The translations under genes were made by a program, and so were the position numbers. From JAGVSR01 sp963708775 (lineage in GTDB: Bacteria; Pseudomonadota; Alphaproteobacteria; Rhizobiales; Hyphomicrobiaceae): a stretch of 64,000 nucleotides of DNA. Each line of letters starts with the position of its first letter. Position 1 is the first letter of the stretch. The notes below the pieces were generated by a model, which saw only the letters and a program-made list of their open reading frames with translations, had not been told where the DNA came from and ran no database searches. Where the stretch lies: positions 186,001 through 250,000 of the forward strand of contig CAVPTI010000002.1 of the NCBI GenBank assembly GCA_963708775.1. The letters are read 5' to 3'. Positions 19,018 through 28,089 of this stretch are shown here, in pieces.

Positions 19018-19164
19018 GGCGCTTGGTAGCTGTCGCCGGCACGCCGGGCAAGGTGGCAGCGCCCGGATAGGCGCATTTTGGCTTGTGGCGTGACGACAGC
19101 GATGGGGTGCACATCTGAACTGCTGTTGGAGCCGGGAGCGGGCGAACGGCGTTCACATAAGAGC

Positions 19165-19206
19165 TTGATTTCTATCAATTCGCGGCAGTTGGGCAGACCG
19201 TATGTT
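19165..19206 (+). promoter_or_regulatory. FNR/FixK box with matching -10 element upstream of fnrL
   Basis: TTGATTTCTATCAA at 19165-19178 is a perfect TTGAT-N4-ATCAA site. A -10-like TATGTT lies at 19201-19206, which would place the start of transcription near 19213 and the centre of the box at about -41.5, the class II activation position. The regulator encoded just downstream has the E-x-x-S-R recognition helix that reads this site, so positive autoregulation under low oxygen is likely. Confidence 0.8.
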
Positions 19207-19239
19207 GACCTGATCCGGAACTATCCGCCGAGGGCTGCC

Positions 19240-19971
19240 GTGTCGACCCGCATCAAGTGTCTGCAATGTGCCGTGCGCCGTACCGGGCCGTGCAGTGCTC
19301 TGACGACGGCGACGGCCAATGAACTGGCGAGGATCGTGCACCGGCGGCGGATACCCGCGGGTCAGGTGCTGTATGGCGGGACGAACCGCCAGAAGACATT
19401 TTCCATCATCGTCGAAGGTGTGGTGAAGCTCGTCAACATGCAGCCGGATGGCGGCAACCAGATCGTTGGATTGCAGTTCCCGTCTGATTTCGTCGGGCGG
19501 CCTTTCGCTGACGATGCAGGGCTGATCGCTGAAGCCGCAACAGATCTTGACGTATGCGCCTTCTCGGGCAGCGCGTTCGAGAACCTGATGCAGACGCATC
19601 CCGATCTTGAGCGGACCATATTCAAACGCACGCTCGATGATCTCGACGCAGCCCGTCAATGGATGTTCATGATCGCGCGCAAAACGGCAGAGGAACGCGT
19701 CGCGAGCCTGCTCGTGCTGATCGCCCGCAAACTCAAAGGCGATGCGGCAAACGATGGCTCGCTGGCCGCTGACATGGAATTTGCTTTGCCTCTTTCGCGG
19801 ACGGAAATTGCTGAATCTCTGGGTCTGCGCCTCGAAACAGTCAGTCGCCAATTCGCCGCCTTGAAGGCGGAGGGCGTCATTGCGACTGGCCGTCGCCGGG
19901 GCATCAAGGTGTGCGATCTGACAAGCCTTGCGGCACGCGCGCAGGGCCATACGCATCCGGTAACCTCATGA
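19240..19971 (+). CDS. fnrL: Crp/Fnr family oxygen-responsive regulator (FnrL type)
   Basis: Transcription factor of 243 residues that switches anaerobic or microaerobic genes. Cysteines C7, C10 and C18 (IKCLQCAVRRTGPC) and C106 (DVCAF) have the spacing expected for an oxygen-labile [4Fe-4S] cluster of the alphaproteobacterial FnrL kind. The cNMP-fold domain holds IVEGVVKLV. The HTH includes LSRTEIAESLGLRLETVSRQF, whose E-x-x-S-R binds TTGAT half-sites. GTG 19240 is chosen because GAGGG sits five bases before it, the FNR box and -10 place transcription start at about 19213, and the cysteine cluster is then at the usual distance from the N-terminus. Confidence 0.87.
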   Translation: MSTRIKCLQCAVRRTGPCSALTTATANELARIVHRRRIPAGQVLYGGTNRQKTFSIIVEGVVKLVNMQPDGGNQIVGLQFPSDFVGRPFADDAGLIAEAATDLDVCAFSGSAFENLMQTHPDLERTIFKRTLDDLDAARQWMFMIARKTAEERVASLLVLIARKLKGDAANDGSLAADMEFALPLSRTEIAESLGLRLETVSRQFAALKAEGVIATGRRRGIKVCDLTSLAARAQGHTHPVTS

Positions 19972-20042
19972 GCGCCTTTCCGTAGTTGACCATCTGCAGA
20001 GCTAAAGCGCACGCTGCTTGGGAAGTCCTGCAGGATATCCCC

Positions 20043-21599
20043 GTGCCAGCATCAGAAGCTATGATCGGCGACCAGCGAGACGTGATTGCGTTTCTGAGCG
20101 ATCCCGCGTCATACGATCCACGTCCCGCGAACGTTCAGCGGATCGAAACGCACGGGGCGCAGGTGTTTCTCACCGCTGGCGACGTGTTCAAGATCAAGCG
20201 GGCGGTGCGATATCCGTATCTGGATTTTTCCACTCTGGAGAAGCGGCATACGGCGTGCGCGCGGGAACTTCAGATCAATTCGCCGAACGCGCCGATGATC
20301 TACAAGCGGCTTGCCGCCATCACGCGCGAAGCAGATGGACGACTGGCTTTCGACGGACGTGGCGAAGTCGTCGAATGGGCCGTGCAGATGGTGCGGTTCC
20401 GGGAAGAGGACGTGCTCGCCAACCGGATTGCGCACTCCCCGCTGACGACGGACGAAGCAAAATCACTGGCGGATGCGGTATATGACTCGCATCTTCGGGC
20501 CGCAGTGATCGAGACGCCTCCGCGCAAAGCGTCAACGGCAAACATCGCTGCTGACGTGCTCGCCGCGCTTCAGTCGCTGTTCGCTCCGGCGGATCAACCT
20601 GCGATCCAGGTTCTCACCACGAGGTTGACCGCCCTCGTTGCCGACGTGCAGCCGCTGCTAGAGCGCCGTGCGTCGGAGGGACATGTGCGGCGCTGCCACG
20701 GCGATCTCCATCTTGCCAACATCGTTCTGCTCGAGGGCGCGCCGACACTCTTCGATGCCATCGAGTTCGACGAGACACTTGCAACGACCGATACGCTCTA
20801 CGATCTGGCCTTCCTGTTGATGGATCTCGACAAGCGCGATCAGCGTCCAACGGCGAACATGGTGCTCAATCGCTATCTTTGGCGGACGCAAGATATTAGC
20901 GATATTGACGGACTTGCGGCCCTGCCAGTGTTCCTCGCGCTGAGGGCTGCCATTCGCGCCATGGTGGGGGCACAGAAAGCGGCACTCACAGGCGACGAAC
21001 TGACGGAGCCGCGCAGCTATCTTGTGCGGACCGCGTCGTATCTGCGCGACAGCATCCCGGCACTCGTTCTGGTCGGTGGCTTGTCAGGATCGGGAAAATC
21101 CACACTTGCAGCTGCGCTTGCTCCGTACCTTGGGCGGGCACCAGGCGCGCTGCATTTGCGCAGCGATCTTGAACGCAAAGCACTTTTCAAAGTCCAGGAG
21201 TTGGAGCACCTGCCTGAAGCTGCCTACAGCGAACAAGCAACGGCTGCGGTTTACCACCTCATGCTTCACAAAGCTCGCTCAGCGCTGCGCGCCGGTTGCT
21301 CCGTCATTGCTGATGCCGTGCATGCGCATCCATCAGAACGCGCCGCGATGGCGGCGCTCGCTGAACAAACGGGCGCTCGTCTGCATACGTTCTGGCTAAA
21401 CGCTCCTCCCGAGATCCTCTTTGAGCGCGTTGCCAACCGCAAAAACGACGCGTCGGACGCGACGCCGCAGGTCGTCGAGCGGCAAATGTTCTACGATCTC
21501 GGTCAGCTCGAATGGACGCAACTCGACGCCAGCGGGCCGCTCGAGGAAACGCTACGCACGGCAATGTCATATTTGCATGCGAGCATCGACCCACCATGA
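20043..21599 (+). CDS. Aminoglycoside-phosphotransferase-like / P-loop kinase fusion protein
   Basis: Two-domain cytoplasmic protein of 518 residues. The N-terminal APH-like kinase domain has RRCHGDLHLANIVL (catalytic loop) and LFDAIEFDE (metal-binding Asp). The C-terminal P-loop domain starts near residue 340 with VLVGGLSGSGKSTLA (Walker A) and SVIADAVHAHP. This architecture occurs in many proteobacteria and in the mycobacterial dormancy regulon (Rv2004c), where it is induced by hypoxia; the substrate is unknown and drug resistance should not be assumed. A GTG at 20043 has AGGA seven bases upstream; ATG 20061 is the alternative. It follows fnrL by 71 bases and its stop overlaps the next start (ATGA), so the three genes are probably one operon. 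Confidence 0.85.
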   Translation: MPASEAMIGDQRDVIAFLSDPASYDPRPANVQRIETHGAQVFLTAGDVFKIKRAVRYPYLDFSTLEKRHTACARELQINSPNAPMIYKRLAAITREADGRLAFDGRGEVVEWAVQMVRFREEDVLANRIAHSPLTTDEAKSLADAVYDSHLRAAVIETPPRKASTANIAADVLAALQSLFAPADQPAIQVLTTRLTALVADVQPLLERRASEGHVRRCHGDLHLANIVLLEGAPTLFDAIEFDETLATTDTLYDLAFLLMDLDKRDQRPTANMVLNRYLWRTQDISDIDGLAALPVFLALRAAIRAMVGAQKAALTGDELTEPRSYLVRTASYLRDSIPALVLVGGLSGSGKSTLAAALAPYLGRAPGALHLRSDLERKALFKVQELEHLPEAAYSEQATAAVYHLMLHKARSALRAGCSVIADAVHAHPSERAAMAALAEQTGARLHTFWLNAPPEILFERVANRKNDASDATPQVVERQMFYDLGQLEWTQLDASGPLEETLRTAMSYLHASIDPP

Positions 21600-24286
21600 C
21601 GACGCGAAATCTCGAAGCCCTCCTCACGCCACGGTCGGTGGCGCTGATTGGTGCCAGTCCGACACCGGGTTCGGTCGGTAATATTATCGCGCGAAATCTG
21701 CTCAGAGCCGGATTTGCGGGGCCGATCCATTTCGTCAATCCGAAGCATCCACGCGTCGAAGACCGGGTTTGCGCAACGTCGGTCCGCGAGATCGACGGGG
21801 TGCCAGACCTCGCCATCGTGGCGACACCTCCCGACACCGTGCCAAGCATCATCGCAGAACTGGGAGCCAAAGGGGTGCGGGCCGCCGTCGTGATCACGGC
21901 GGGCTTGACGGCGGAACAGAAGGTCGCGGTTTTGAACGCCGCACGCCCGAGGTGCCTGCGCGTTCAGGGTCCCAACTGTCTCGGCATCATGTTGCCGCAG
22001 ATCGGGCTCGATGCCAGTTTTTCGCATCGCGCGCCATTGAGCGGCGACCTCGCGTTTCTTTCGCAGTCCGGAGCGCTGGTCACGAGCATCGTCGACTGGG
22101 CGGCCGCTCGCGGAATCGGGTTCAGCCATGTCGTTTCACTTGGCGAGATGCTTGATGTGGATTTCGGCGACCTGCTCGACTATCTCGCCGGCGACGTCAC
22201 CAGCCGCGCGATCCTGCTCTACATCGAGAGCATCACCAATGCGCCGAAGTTTTTGTCGGCAGCGCGGCGCGCGGCGCGGGCGAAGCCGGTCATCGTCATC
22301 AAGTCCGGCCGCCACGCCGCGGGCGCGAAAGCAGCGCTGTCACACACAGGAGCGCTTGCTGGCTCCGACAAGGCCTATGAAGCCGCTTTCCGCCGTGCCG
22401 GTGTTCTTCGTGTTCGCGAAATCGAGCAGCTGTTCGATGCGGCCGAAACGCTCTCACGTGTCGGGCGTCTCAGCGGCGAACGTCTGACGATCATCACCAA
22501 CGGCGGCGGAGCCGGCGTCCTTGCTGTGGACCGTCTTACTGATTGGGGCGGCACGCTCGCGACCCTCGATCCCGCGACCATCGCGAAGCTGGACGCGGCG
22601 TTGCCACCCACGTGGTCGCATGCCAATCCCATCGACATCATCGGGGATGCGAAGCCCGAACGGTATCAAAATGCTGTCGAAGCGGTTCTCTCCGACAAGG
22701 GGACCGACGCCATTCTGGTCATGAACTGCCCAACCGCTTTGGCTGATAGCACGCAAGCGGCCGAGACCGTGATCGAGACCGTGAAGGCGCATAAATCAGA
22801 CGGACGCAAGCGGCCCCTTCTCAGCGTCTGGCTTGGAAACGGCGCGGCCGAACCGGGGCGAGCGGCCTTCCGCGCCGCCGGGCATCCGTCGTTCGAAAGT
22901 CCCGACGATGCGATCAATGGATTTATGCAGCTCGTTCGGCATCGACGAGCGCAGGATCAGCTGATGCTGACGCCGCCTTCACTGCCCGACGATATGGGTC
23001 TCGATCCCGTTGCGGTGAACCATGCGCTCAGTGAGGCGCTGAAACGAGGCGAGACGGTTCTGGGAGAGGCACCGTCGAAGGAAATCCTTACGGCTTATGG
23101 AATCAAGACCGTGCCGACACGCACAGCTGCAACGCCCGAAGAGGCGCGTGCCGTGGCGGAGGAGTTGTTGGCCTCAAGCAAATCGGTGGCGCTGAAGATC
23201 CGCTCGCCCGACATTACCCATAAATCCGACGTCGGGGGCGTGCGGCTCGATCTGGCGACACCTGAAGACTGCGCTGATGCGGCGGAAGCGATGCTCAGCC
23301 GCATCAGGCGCTTGAAGCCGAACGCGCGCATCGAGGGCTTTACCGTGCAGCCGATGATCCGCAAGAAAGATGCGCACGAACTCTTCGCCGGCGTCAGCAC
23401 GGATCAGACGTTCGGGCCGCTTATTGTTTTCGGCGCCGGCGGCACGGGTGTGGAGGTCATGCGCGATACGGCGGAGGCCCTGCCGCCGCTCGATCTCGGT
23501 CTGGCGCATGACCTGATGTCGCAGACGCGGATATCACGCCTGCTCGCGGGGTATCGCGACCGGCCGGCAGCCGATCTCGACCGAATTGCCATGGTGCTGG
23601 TGCGGCTCAGCTATCTCGTTGCCGAGCATCCGGAGATCCGGGAGATCGATATCAATCCGCTCCTGGCGGATGACCGCGACGTGGTGGCGCTCGACGCCAG
23701 GATCGTGATCGCCGATCCTGTCACAAATCCGAGGGTCCCGATGAGCATTCGCGCCTACCCCACGCGCTGGGAAGCCGACTTCGTCATGTCGACTGGTCAG
23801 GAGTTGCTGATCCGGCCGATCCGTCCAGATGACGAACTGCGTTACGAAGCGTTCTTTGAGCAGGTGACACCGCATGACATGCGCATGCGCTTCTTCATGG
23901 CGGCGAAGACCTTGAGCCACGCCGCAATCGCGCGGCTGACGCAGATCGATTACGGGCGCGAGATGGCGTTCGTTGCCATCGAGAAAACCACGGGCTCTCT
24001 GCTGGGCGTTGCGCGGATGATGGCAGGATCCGATTACCACAATGCCGAGTTCGCGGTGCTGGTAGCGTCGAACCTCAAGGGCAAGGGTTTGGGCAAGCGG
24101 CTGATGCAGCATCTCATCGCCTATGCGCAGGCGGAGGGCGTCAGCGAACTCGTGGGCACGGTGCTGGCCGAAAATCAGACCATGCTCGACTTCTGCGCTC
24201 GGCTCGGGTTCACGATCGTGGAAGACCCGGAAGATCTCGGCATCCGGATCGCGTCCCTCACGCTGGCGGACGCCAAGGCGGCCTGA
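21596..24286 (+). CDS. Bifunctional acyl-CoA synthetase (ADP-forming type) / GNAT acetyltransferase
   Basis: Large protein of 896 residues with the layout of the protein lysine acetyltransferase Pat/PatZ. In order: CoA-binding domain (TPRSVALIGASPTPGSVG), succinyl-CoA-ligase-like domain with SHTGALAGSD (H250 at the place of the phospho-histidine of ADP-forming synthetases), ATP-grasp domain (IRSPDITHKSDVGGVRL), and a C-terminal GNAT domain (LVASNLKGKGLGKRLMQHLI, the acetyl-CoA pyrophosphate loop). Pat enzymes acetylate and silence AMP-forming acetyl-CoA synthetase. The histidine motif looks intact, so synthetase activity may be retained. Coupled to the APH/P-loop gene by a 4-base overlap. Confidence 0.88.
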   Translation: MTTRNLEALLTPRSVALIGASPTPGSVGNIIARNLLRAGFAGPIHFVNPKHPRVEDRVCATSVREIDGVPDLAIVATPPDTVPSIIAELGAKGVRAAVVITAGLTAEQKVAVLNAARPRCLRVQGPNCLGIMLPQIGLDASFSHRAPLSGDLAFLSQSGALVTSIVDWAAARGIGFSHVVSLGEMLDVDFGDLLDYLAGDVTSRAILLYIESITNAPKFLSAARRAARAKPVIVIKSGRHAAGAKAALSHTGALAGSDKAYEAAFRRAGVLRVREIEQLFDAAETLSRVGRLSGERLTIITNGGGAGVLAVDRLTDWGGTLATLDPATIAKLDAALPPTWSHANPIDIIGDAKPERYQNAVEAVLSDKGTDAILVMNCPTALADSTQAAETVIETVKAHKSDGRKRPLLSVWLGNGAAEPGRAAFRAAGHPSFESPDDAINGFMQLVRHRRAQDQLMLTPPSLPDDMGLDPVAVNHALSEALKRGETVLGEAPSKEILTAYGIKTVPTRTAATPEEARAVAEELLASSKSVALKIRSPDITHKSDVGGVRLDLATPEDCADAAEAMLSRIRRLKPNARIEGFTVQPMIRKKDAHELFAGVSTDQTFGPLIVFGAGGTGVEVMRDTAEALPPLDLGLAHDLMSQTRISRLLAGYRDRPAADLDRIAMVLVRLSYLVAEHPEIREIDINPLLADDRDVVALDARIVIADPVTNPRVPMSIRAYPTRWEADFVMSTGQELLIRPIRPDDELRYEAFFEQVTPHDMRMRFFMAAKTLSHAAIARLTQIDYGREMAFVAIEKTTGSLLGVARMMAGSDYHNAEFAVLVASNLKGKGLGKRLMQHLIAYAQAEGVSELVGTVLAENQTMLDFCARLGFTIVEDPEDLGIRIASLTLADAKAA

Positions 24287-24302
24287 CGCTTCGTCGCATT
24301 CG

Positions 24303-25820
24303 TCAGATCGGCGGCACCGGAGAGGGCGGCACGTCGGGATCAGTCTCATGTACCTCGATCAACCCGCGGCCCAAGTGGCTCGCATGCCGGCTGTATGAGA
24401 AGTAGATGACCAATCCAACGGCTGCCCAGCCCGCGAACAGCGCCAGCGTATAGGCCGAGAGGCTGAAGAACAGATAGAGACATCCCGCGATCGCGAGTGG
24501 CGCGACAAAGTTTACGGCCGGGGTGCGGAAGGGACGGCGGCGATGGGGGTCCGTGCGGCGCAGGATCATGACCGCAAGAGCCACCATGGCGAAAGCAAAG
24601 AGTGTTCCTGAATTGGAGATGTCGGCCAACGCTCCCACCGGGAAGAAAGCGGCAAAGAGCGCGACGAAGATGCCCGTCATGATCGTGATGATGTGCGGGG
24701 TGTGGAAGCGCGGGTGAACTTCCGACAGCCGCTCAGGCAGCAGGCCGTCGCGGCTCATGACGAAGAAGATGCGCGTTTGGCCGTACATCATCATCAGGAC
24801 GACCGACGGGAGTGCCAAGCCGGCGGCAAGGCCGACGAGGTTGCCGATCTGCGGCCAGCCAATTTCGCGCAGGGTCCAAGCGAGTGCCTCCTTGGAACAG
24901 ACAACGGTCTCCGCGGCCGCTTTGCAGGCGTCGGCCATTTCCGAACTGCCGGGCGGGATGCCGGTGCCGTCTGCGCGCAGCAGCGGCTGGGCTCCGACGG
25001 TACCGATAACTCCGCTGGCGACGATCAGATAGAAGACCGTGCAAATAGCGAGGGAACCGATCAAGCCGATCGGCATGTTGCGCTGTGGATTTTTGGTTTC
25101 CTCAGCGGCGGTTGAGACCGCATCAAAGCCGACGTACGCGAAAAAGATGGACGCAGCAGCGGCGGATATCCCGGTGAAGCCAAGGGGCGCGAAGGGCTCA
25201 AATTGCTGCATGTTCATGGCCGGAACGGCGAGCACGATGAAGAGCGTCAGCGCCGCGACTTTCACGGCCACGAGGATGGAATTGAAGTAAGCGCTTTCTT
25301 TCGTGCCGATGACCAGCAGGCCCGTAACGGCGAGAGTGACGAGGAATGCAGGGAGATTGATGATGCCGCCTTGGCTGGGGCCTGCCGAAATTGCGAGCGG
25401 GATTTCTATGCCGAGCAGATTTTTCAATAGCCCCACGAAGTAGCCGGACCAACCGACCGCCACAGCACCCGCAGCGACAGCATATTCCAGCACGAGGGCC
25501 CAGCCGACTACCCAGGCGAGGAGTTCGCCCATCACGGCGTATGTGTAGGTGTAGGCCGAGCCTGAGACCGGACACATGGAGGCGAGTTCGGAGTAGCAGA
25601 GTGCCGCTACGGCGCAAACTGTGCCGGCAATGACGAAGCTCAGCAACATGCCAGGCCCCGCCTTTTGGGCGGCTTCGGCGGTGAGAACGAAAATTCCCGT
25701 GCCGATGATGGCGCCGATCCCGAGCATGACCAGTTGGAACGCTCCCAGCGAACGGTGGAGAGATTTCTTCTCGGCCGTGCGCAAAATCGCGCTCAGCGGT
25801 TTTACCCGGTCAAACAGCAT
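24303..25820 (-). CDS. APC-superfamily amino acid permease
   Basis: Inner-membrane amino-acid transporter of 505 residues with about twelve hydrophobic helices. The N-terminal signature MLGIGAIIGTGIFVLTAEAA is the helix-1 substrate and sodium-site motif of the APC family. GFDAVSTAAEETKNPQRNMP (helix 6 to 7) is the motif of the cationic amino acid transporter group. An extracytoplasmic loop near residue 300 carries two cysteines (DACKAAAETVVC). ATG 25820 has GGGGGAAG directly upstream, so I prefer it to upstream in-frame codons. It is convergent with the ACS/GNAT gene. Confidence 0.9.
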   Translation of the reverse strand: MLFDRVKPLSAILRTAEKKSLHRSLGAFQLVMLGIGAIIGTGIFVLTAEAAQKAGPGMLLSFVIAGTVCAVAALCYSELASMCPVSGSAYTYTYAVMGELLAWVVGWALVLEYAVAAGAVAVGWSGYFVGLLKNLLGIEIPLAISAGPSQGGIINLPAFLVTLAVTGLLVIGTKESAYFNSILVAVKVAALTLFIVLAVPAMNMQQFEPFAPLGFTGISAAAASIFFAYVGFDAVSTAAEETKNPQRNMPIGLIGSLAICTVFYLIVASGVIGTVGAQPLLRADGTGIPPGSSEMADACKAAAETVVCSKEALAWTLREIGWPQIGNLVGLAAGLALPSVVLMMMYGQTRIFFVMSRDGLLPERLSEVHPRFHTPHIITIMTGIFVALFAAFFPVGALADISNSGTLFAFAMVALAVMILRRTDPHRRRPFRTPAVNFVAPLAIAGCLYLFFSLSAYTLALFAGWAAVGLVIYFSYSRHASHLGRGLIEVHETDPDVPPSPVPPI

Positions 25821-26046
25821 CACTTCCCCCTTGTCGCCGCCCCTGATCCCACGCGGCCCGATGTATCCATCGACTTGCCATGGCAAGCAAAAGGCACGCC
25901 AAGGGCGCCACCTTAGAACCATGCGGCGCGGGCAAGCAAGCAACTGGGCCTTAGCTGCCGAGATTGGCCGTCTGGCGAGCGGCCACGCTTCGGTCTAACG
26001 CTTGCTTACGAAGGTTGCGGTTAGGGCTAGGCGCTTGGAGATAGGT

Positions 26047-27149
26047 ATGCCAGTCCAAAGACCGGGCAACGTCTGCGTCGCGGGTGGTCGTGATTTGAAG
26101 GTGCACGGACTTCAATGGTATGTAGCGGCTGTGGTGGCCGCGTTCGTCTTGCAGGCTGCGCCGGGGCTGGCCGATTCCGCTCTCGTGGTCGCGGGGCCTG
26201 CAAGCGGGCGGTATGCCGGAACGCTTGCTGCGATGGCCGCTGGGGCTCACGAGGCCGTCGCAGGACGCACAATTCGCATAACCGAGGTGGACGACGGCTG
26301 TGACGCCGGACGGGCTGAAGGCGCGGCGCGTGTGATTGTCGCCGACAAGCCGGATCTCGTAATTGGACATCCCTGCCCTGCGGCGGCCATCGCGGCAGCG
26401 AAGGTCTATGCGGCGGCCGGTGTTCTCTTCATTGCGCTGGGCGTTCGTCATCCCGATTTAACGGACAAGCGCGCCGGCCCGACGATCTTTCGCCTTGCAG
26501 GACGTGACGACCGCCAGGGCCAGGCGGCGGCGGCGGAACTTCTCGCCGTCGCGCCTCAAGGTAAGATCGCAATTGTGCAGGATCGGACCGCCTATGCGCG
26601 GGGCCTGACTGCGGCGGTGACAGCTGAGATTTTAGCAGCGGAAGATCGCGCCGCCGTCGGTCGTTCCCATCGTGGCTGGGCGGCGCGACTACGATGCCGA
26701 GATGCAAAAGCTCAAGAGTTCTGCCGCCGGAGGCTGTCTTTTTCGCCGGCTATCCCTCCGAGGCGGCGGTCGTACTGAGGAGCCTGCGCAAGGCGGGAAT
26801 TGCGGCAGCGCTGCTTGCTTCAGATGCCAATGCGACCGACGAATTCGGTGCAGCGGCCGCGTCTGTTGATCCCTCCACGCCGGCAGTAAAAGTGATGATG
26901 CGCGCGCCTCGGTCAGGCGGCATGAATTCCGCCGATCTGAAGTGGGCTGCCAGCAGCGCCGTCAAGATATGGCTTTCTTTGCAAGCGAACAGCCAGTCGA
27001 GCGATATGGCCGGGCGGCTTGCCGGATCGGAGGCTCAGGGCGAAGATCGCGTGCAGTTTGATGCGAAGGGCGATGCGCGCGTTCCTTCGTTCGCGGCTGT
27101 GCCGCTTGTCGCGGGACGATGGCCCAGAAGTGCGAACGCCGGTCCCTAG
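26047..27149 (+). CDS. Branched-chain-amino-acid-type ABC substrate-binding protein, two frameshifts
   Basis: Periplasmic binding protein of the LivJ/leucine-binding fold. A hydrophobic export segment (WYVAAVVAAFVLQAAPGLA) precedes the mature part. LVIGHPCPAAAIAAAKVYAAAGVLFIALGVRHPDL is the typical first-lobe region, and GRDDRQGQAAAAELLA with KIAIVQDRTAYARGL the second. Coding then moves through all three frames: an extra base near 26656 and another near 26719-26720 separate VAGRRDYDAEMQKLKS from LPPEAVFFAGYPSEA and the intact end. Removing two bases yields one protein of about 360 residues. No permease or ATPase genes are adjacent, so it is an orphan. The start is uncertain; ATG 26047 is the most upstream good candidate, with TTG and GTG codons near 26094. 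Confidence 0.7.
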
Positions 27150-27185
27150 AGGAACCGGCGCAACACAATCCTTCGTTGTTCGTCC

Positions 27186-27383
27186 TCAACGGCCCTGCAA
27201 CTCCTGCAGGCAGTCCTGCAGAAGGCGCCGCTCCATGCGCTGTAGCGCTTCCGGAATGGCGGCACCGCGGGAGCGATACGTGTTGATGCGATCTTTAAGG
27301 ATCGCGTATTGAGCGCGAGGATCGTCTAGCTCATCGAAACGGGAGTTGAGTTCGGCAATCTCGCTCTGCATCTGCTCAGACAT
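27186..27383 (-). CDS. Small helical protein of unknown function (65 aa)
   Basis: I do not recognise it by name. The 65 residues are strongly charged and predicted all-helical (SEIAELNSRFDELDDPRAQYAILKDRINTYR), with heptad-like spacing that suggests a short coiled coil. There is one cysteine and no signal peptide. Codon use is like that of its neighbours. It is convergent with the binding-protein gene and probably transcribed from the large gap to its right. Confidence 0.6.
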   Translation of the reverse strand: MSEQMQSEIAELNSRFDELDDPRAQYAILKDRINTYRSRGAAIPEALQRMERRLLQDCLQELQGR

Positions 27384-28089
27384 GTGTTTCCACTCGTCGG
27401 TTTCTCGGGACAGGTCCGGTCTATGAATCCGGATCTGCTTCCTCTTTCCCTAGCGTGCCACCCATCCGGACACTGTAACCCGGGTGACATTTACATAGAG
27501 TTGCGTCGTAGCCCTCACGATACAAGTGCCTCATCGGCGCTGCGTTAAGAGCCGTGTCCGATTTTCAACATCGAACCTGAAGCCAACCTGAACGGAGGCA
27601 CCGCGGTCCGCTGTCGATCCACCAGTCAAATATGGCTCGAAAACGGCGTGAATTTCGCTCATGCAGCGAAGCGTGGCTCGGGAGAAACAGAGCGCCGTTT
27701 TTCAATCGTTTTCGATCGCTGCCTTGGTTTTGCCCAAGGTGCATTTCGGCCGGTAATTTTGCATAGCAGCATTGGGATTTGCGGGGCTGCGATTAGACGG
27801 CGCTTCGCTGATGCGAAATGAACATCCATTCATATTGAGCCGATGTTTTTTCGATTGGTAAGAATTGACGCAGGGGTCGCCTTGAGCCGCATTCTGAGGA
27901 TCGGGGCGTCTTTTTTGGCGCCAGGCGGTCCCCGGTGATTCGGCTACGGCTTAAAATGTGAGGTGGCGGGAGCGCTTCCTTCGACTGGCCACGTTGCTGG
28001 CGGGCACCGGGGGTGTTACGCCCTCCTCGACCATTCCCGCGCCGGCGCTGTGCCCGCCGGGTTCAGCCGCAGCCCCAACGAGGACGTCC
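27384..28089. other. 706-base intergenic stretch before purB, no gene seen
   Basis: No open frame with coding character, no tRNA and no long repeat was found. It must hold the promoter of the minus-strand 65-residue gene and that of purB. A small hairpin (CCTTGG / CCAAGG) lies near 27722-27737. The T-run near 27910 followed by GGCGCC could be part of a purB leader structure. Base composition is somewhat more AT-rich than the flanks around 27750-27860. Confidence 0.5.

Noticed and set aside
17254..19029. 591-codon open frame on the plus strand
   Set aside because: It lies antisense to the clear TauE and dusA genes; the long open frame is a by-product of high GC and shows no family sequence.
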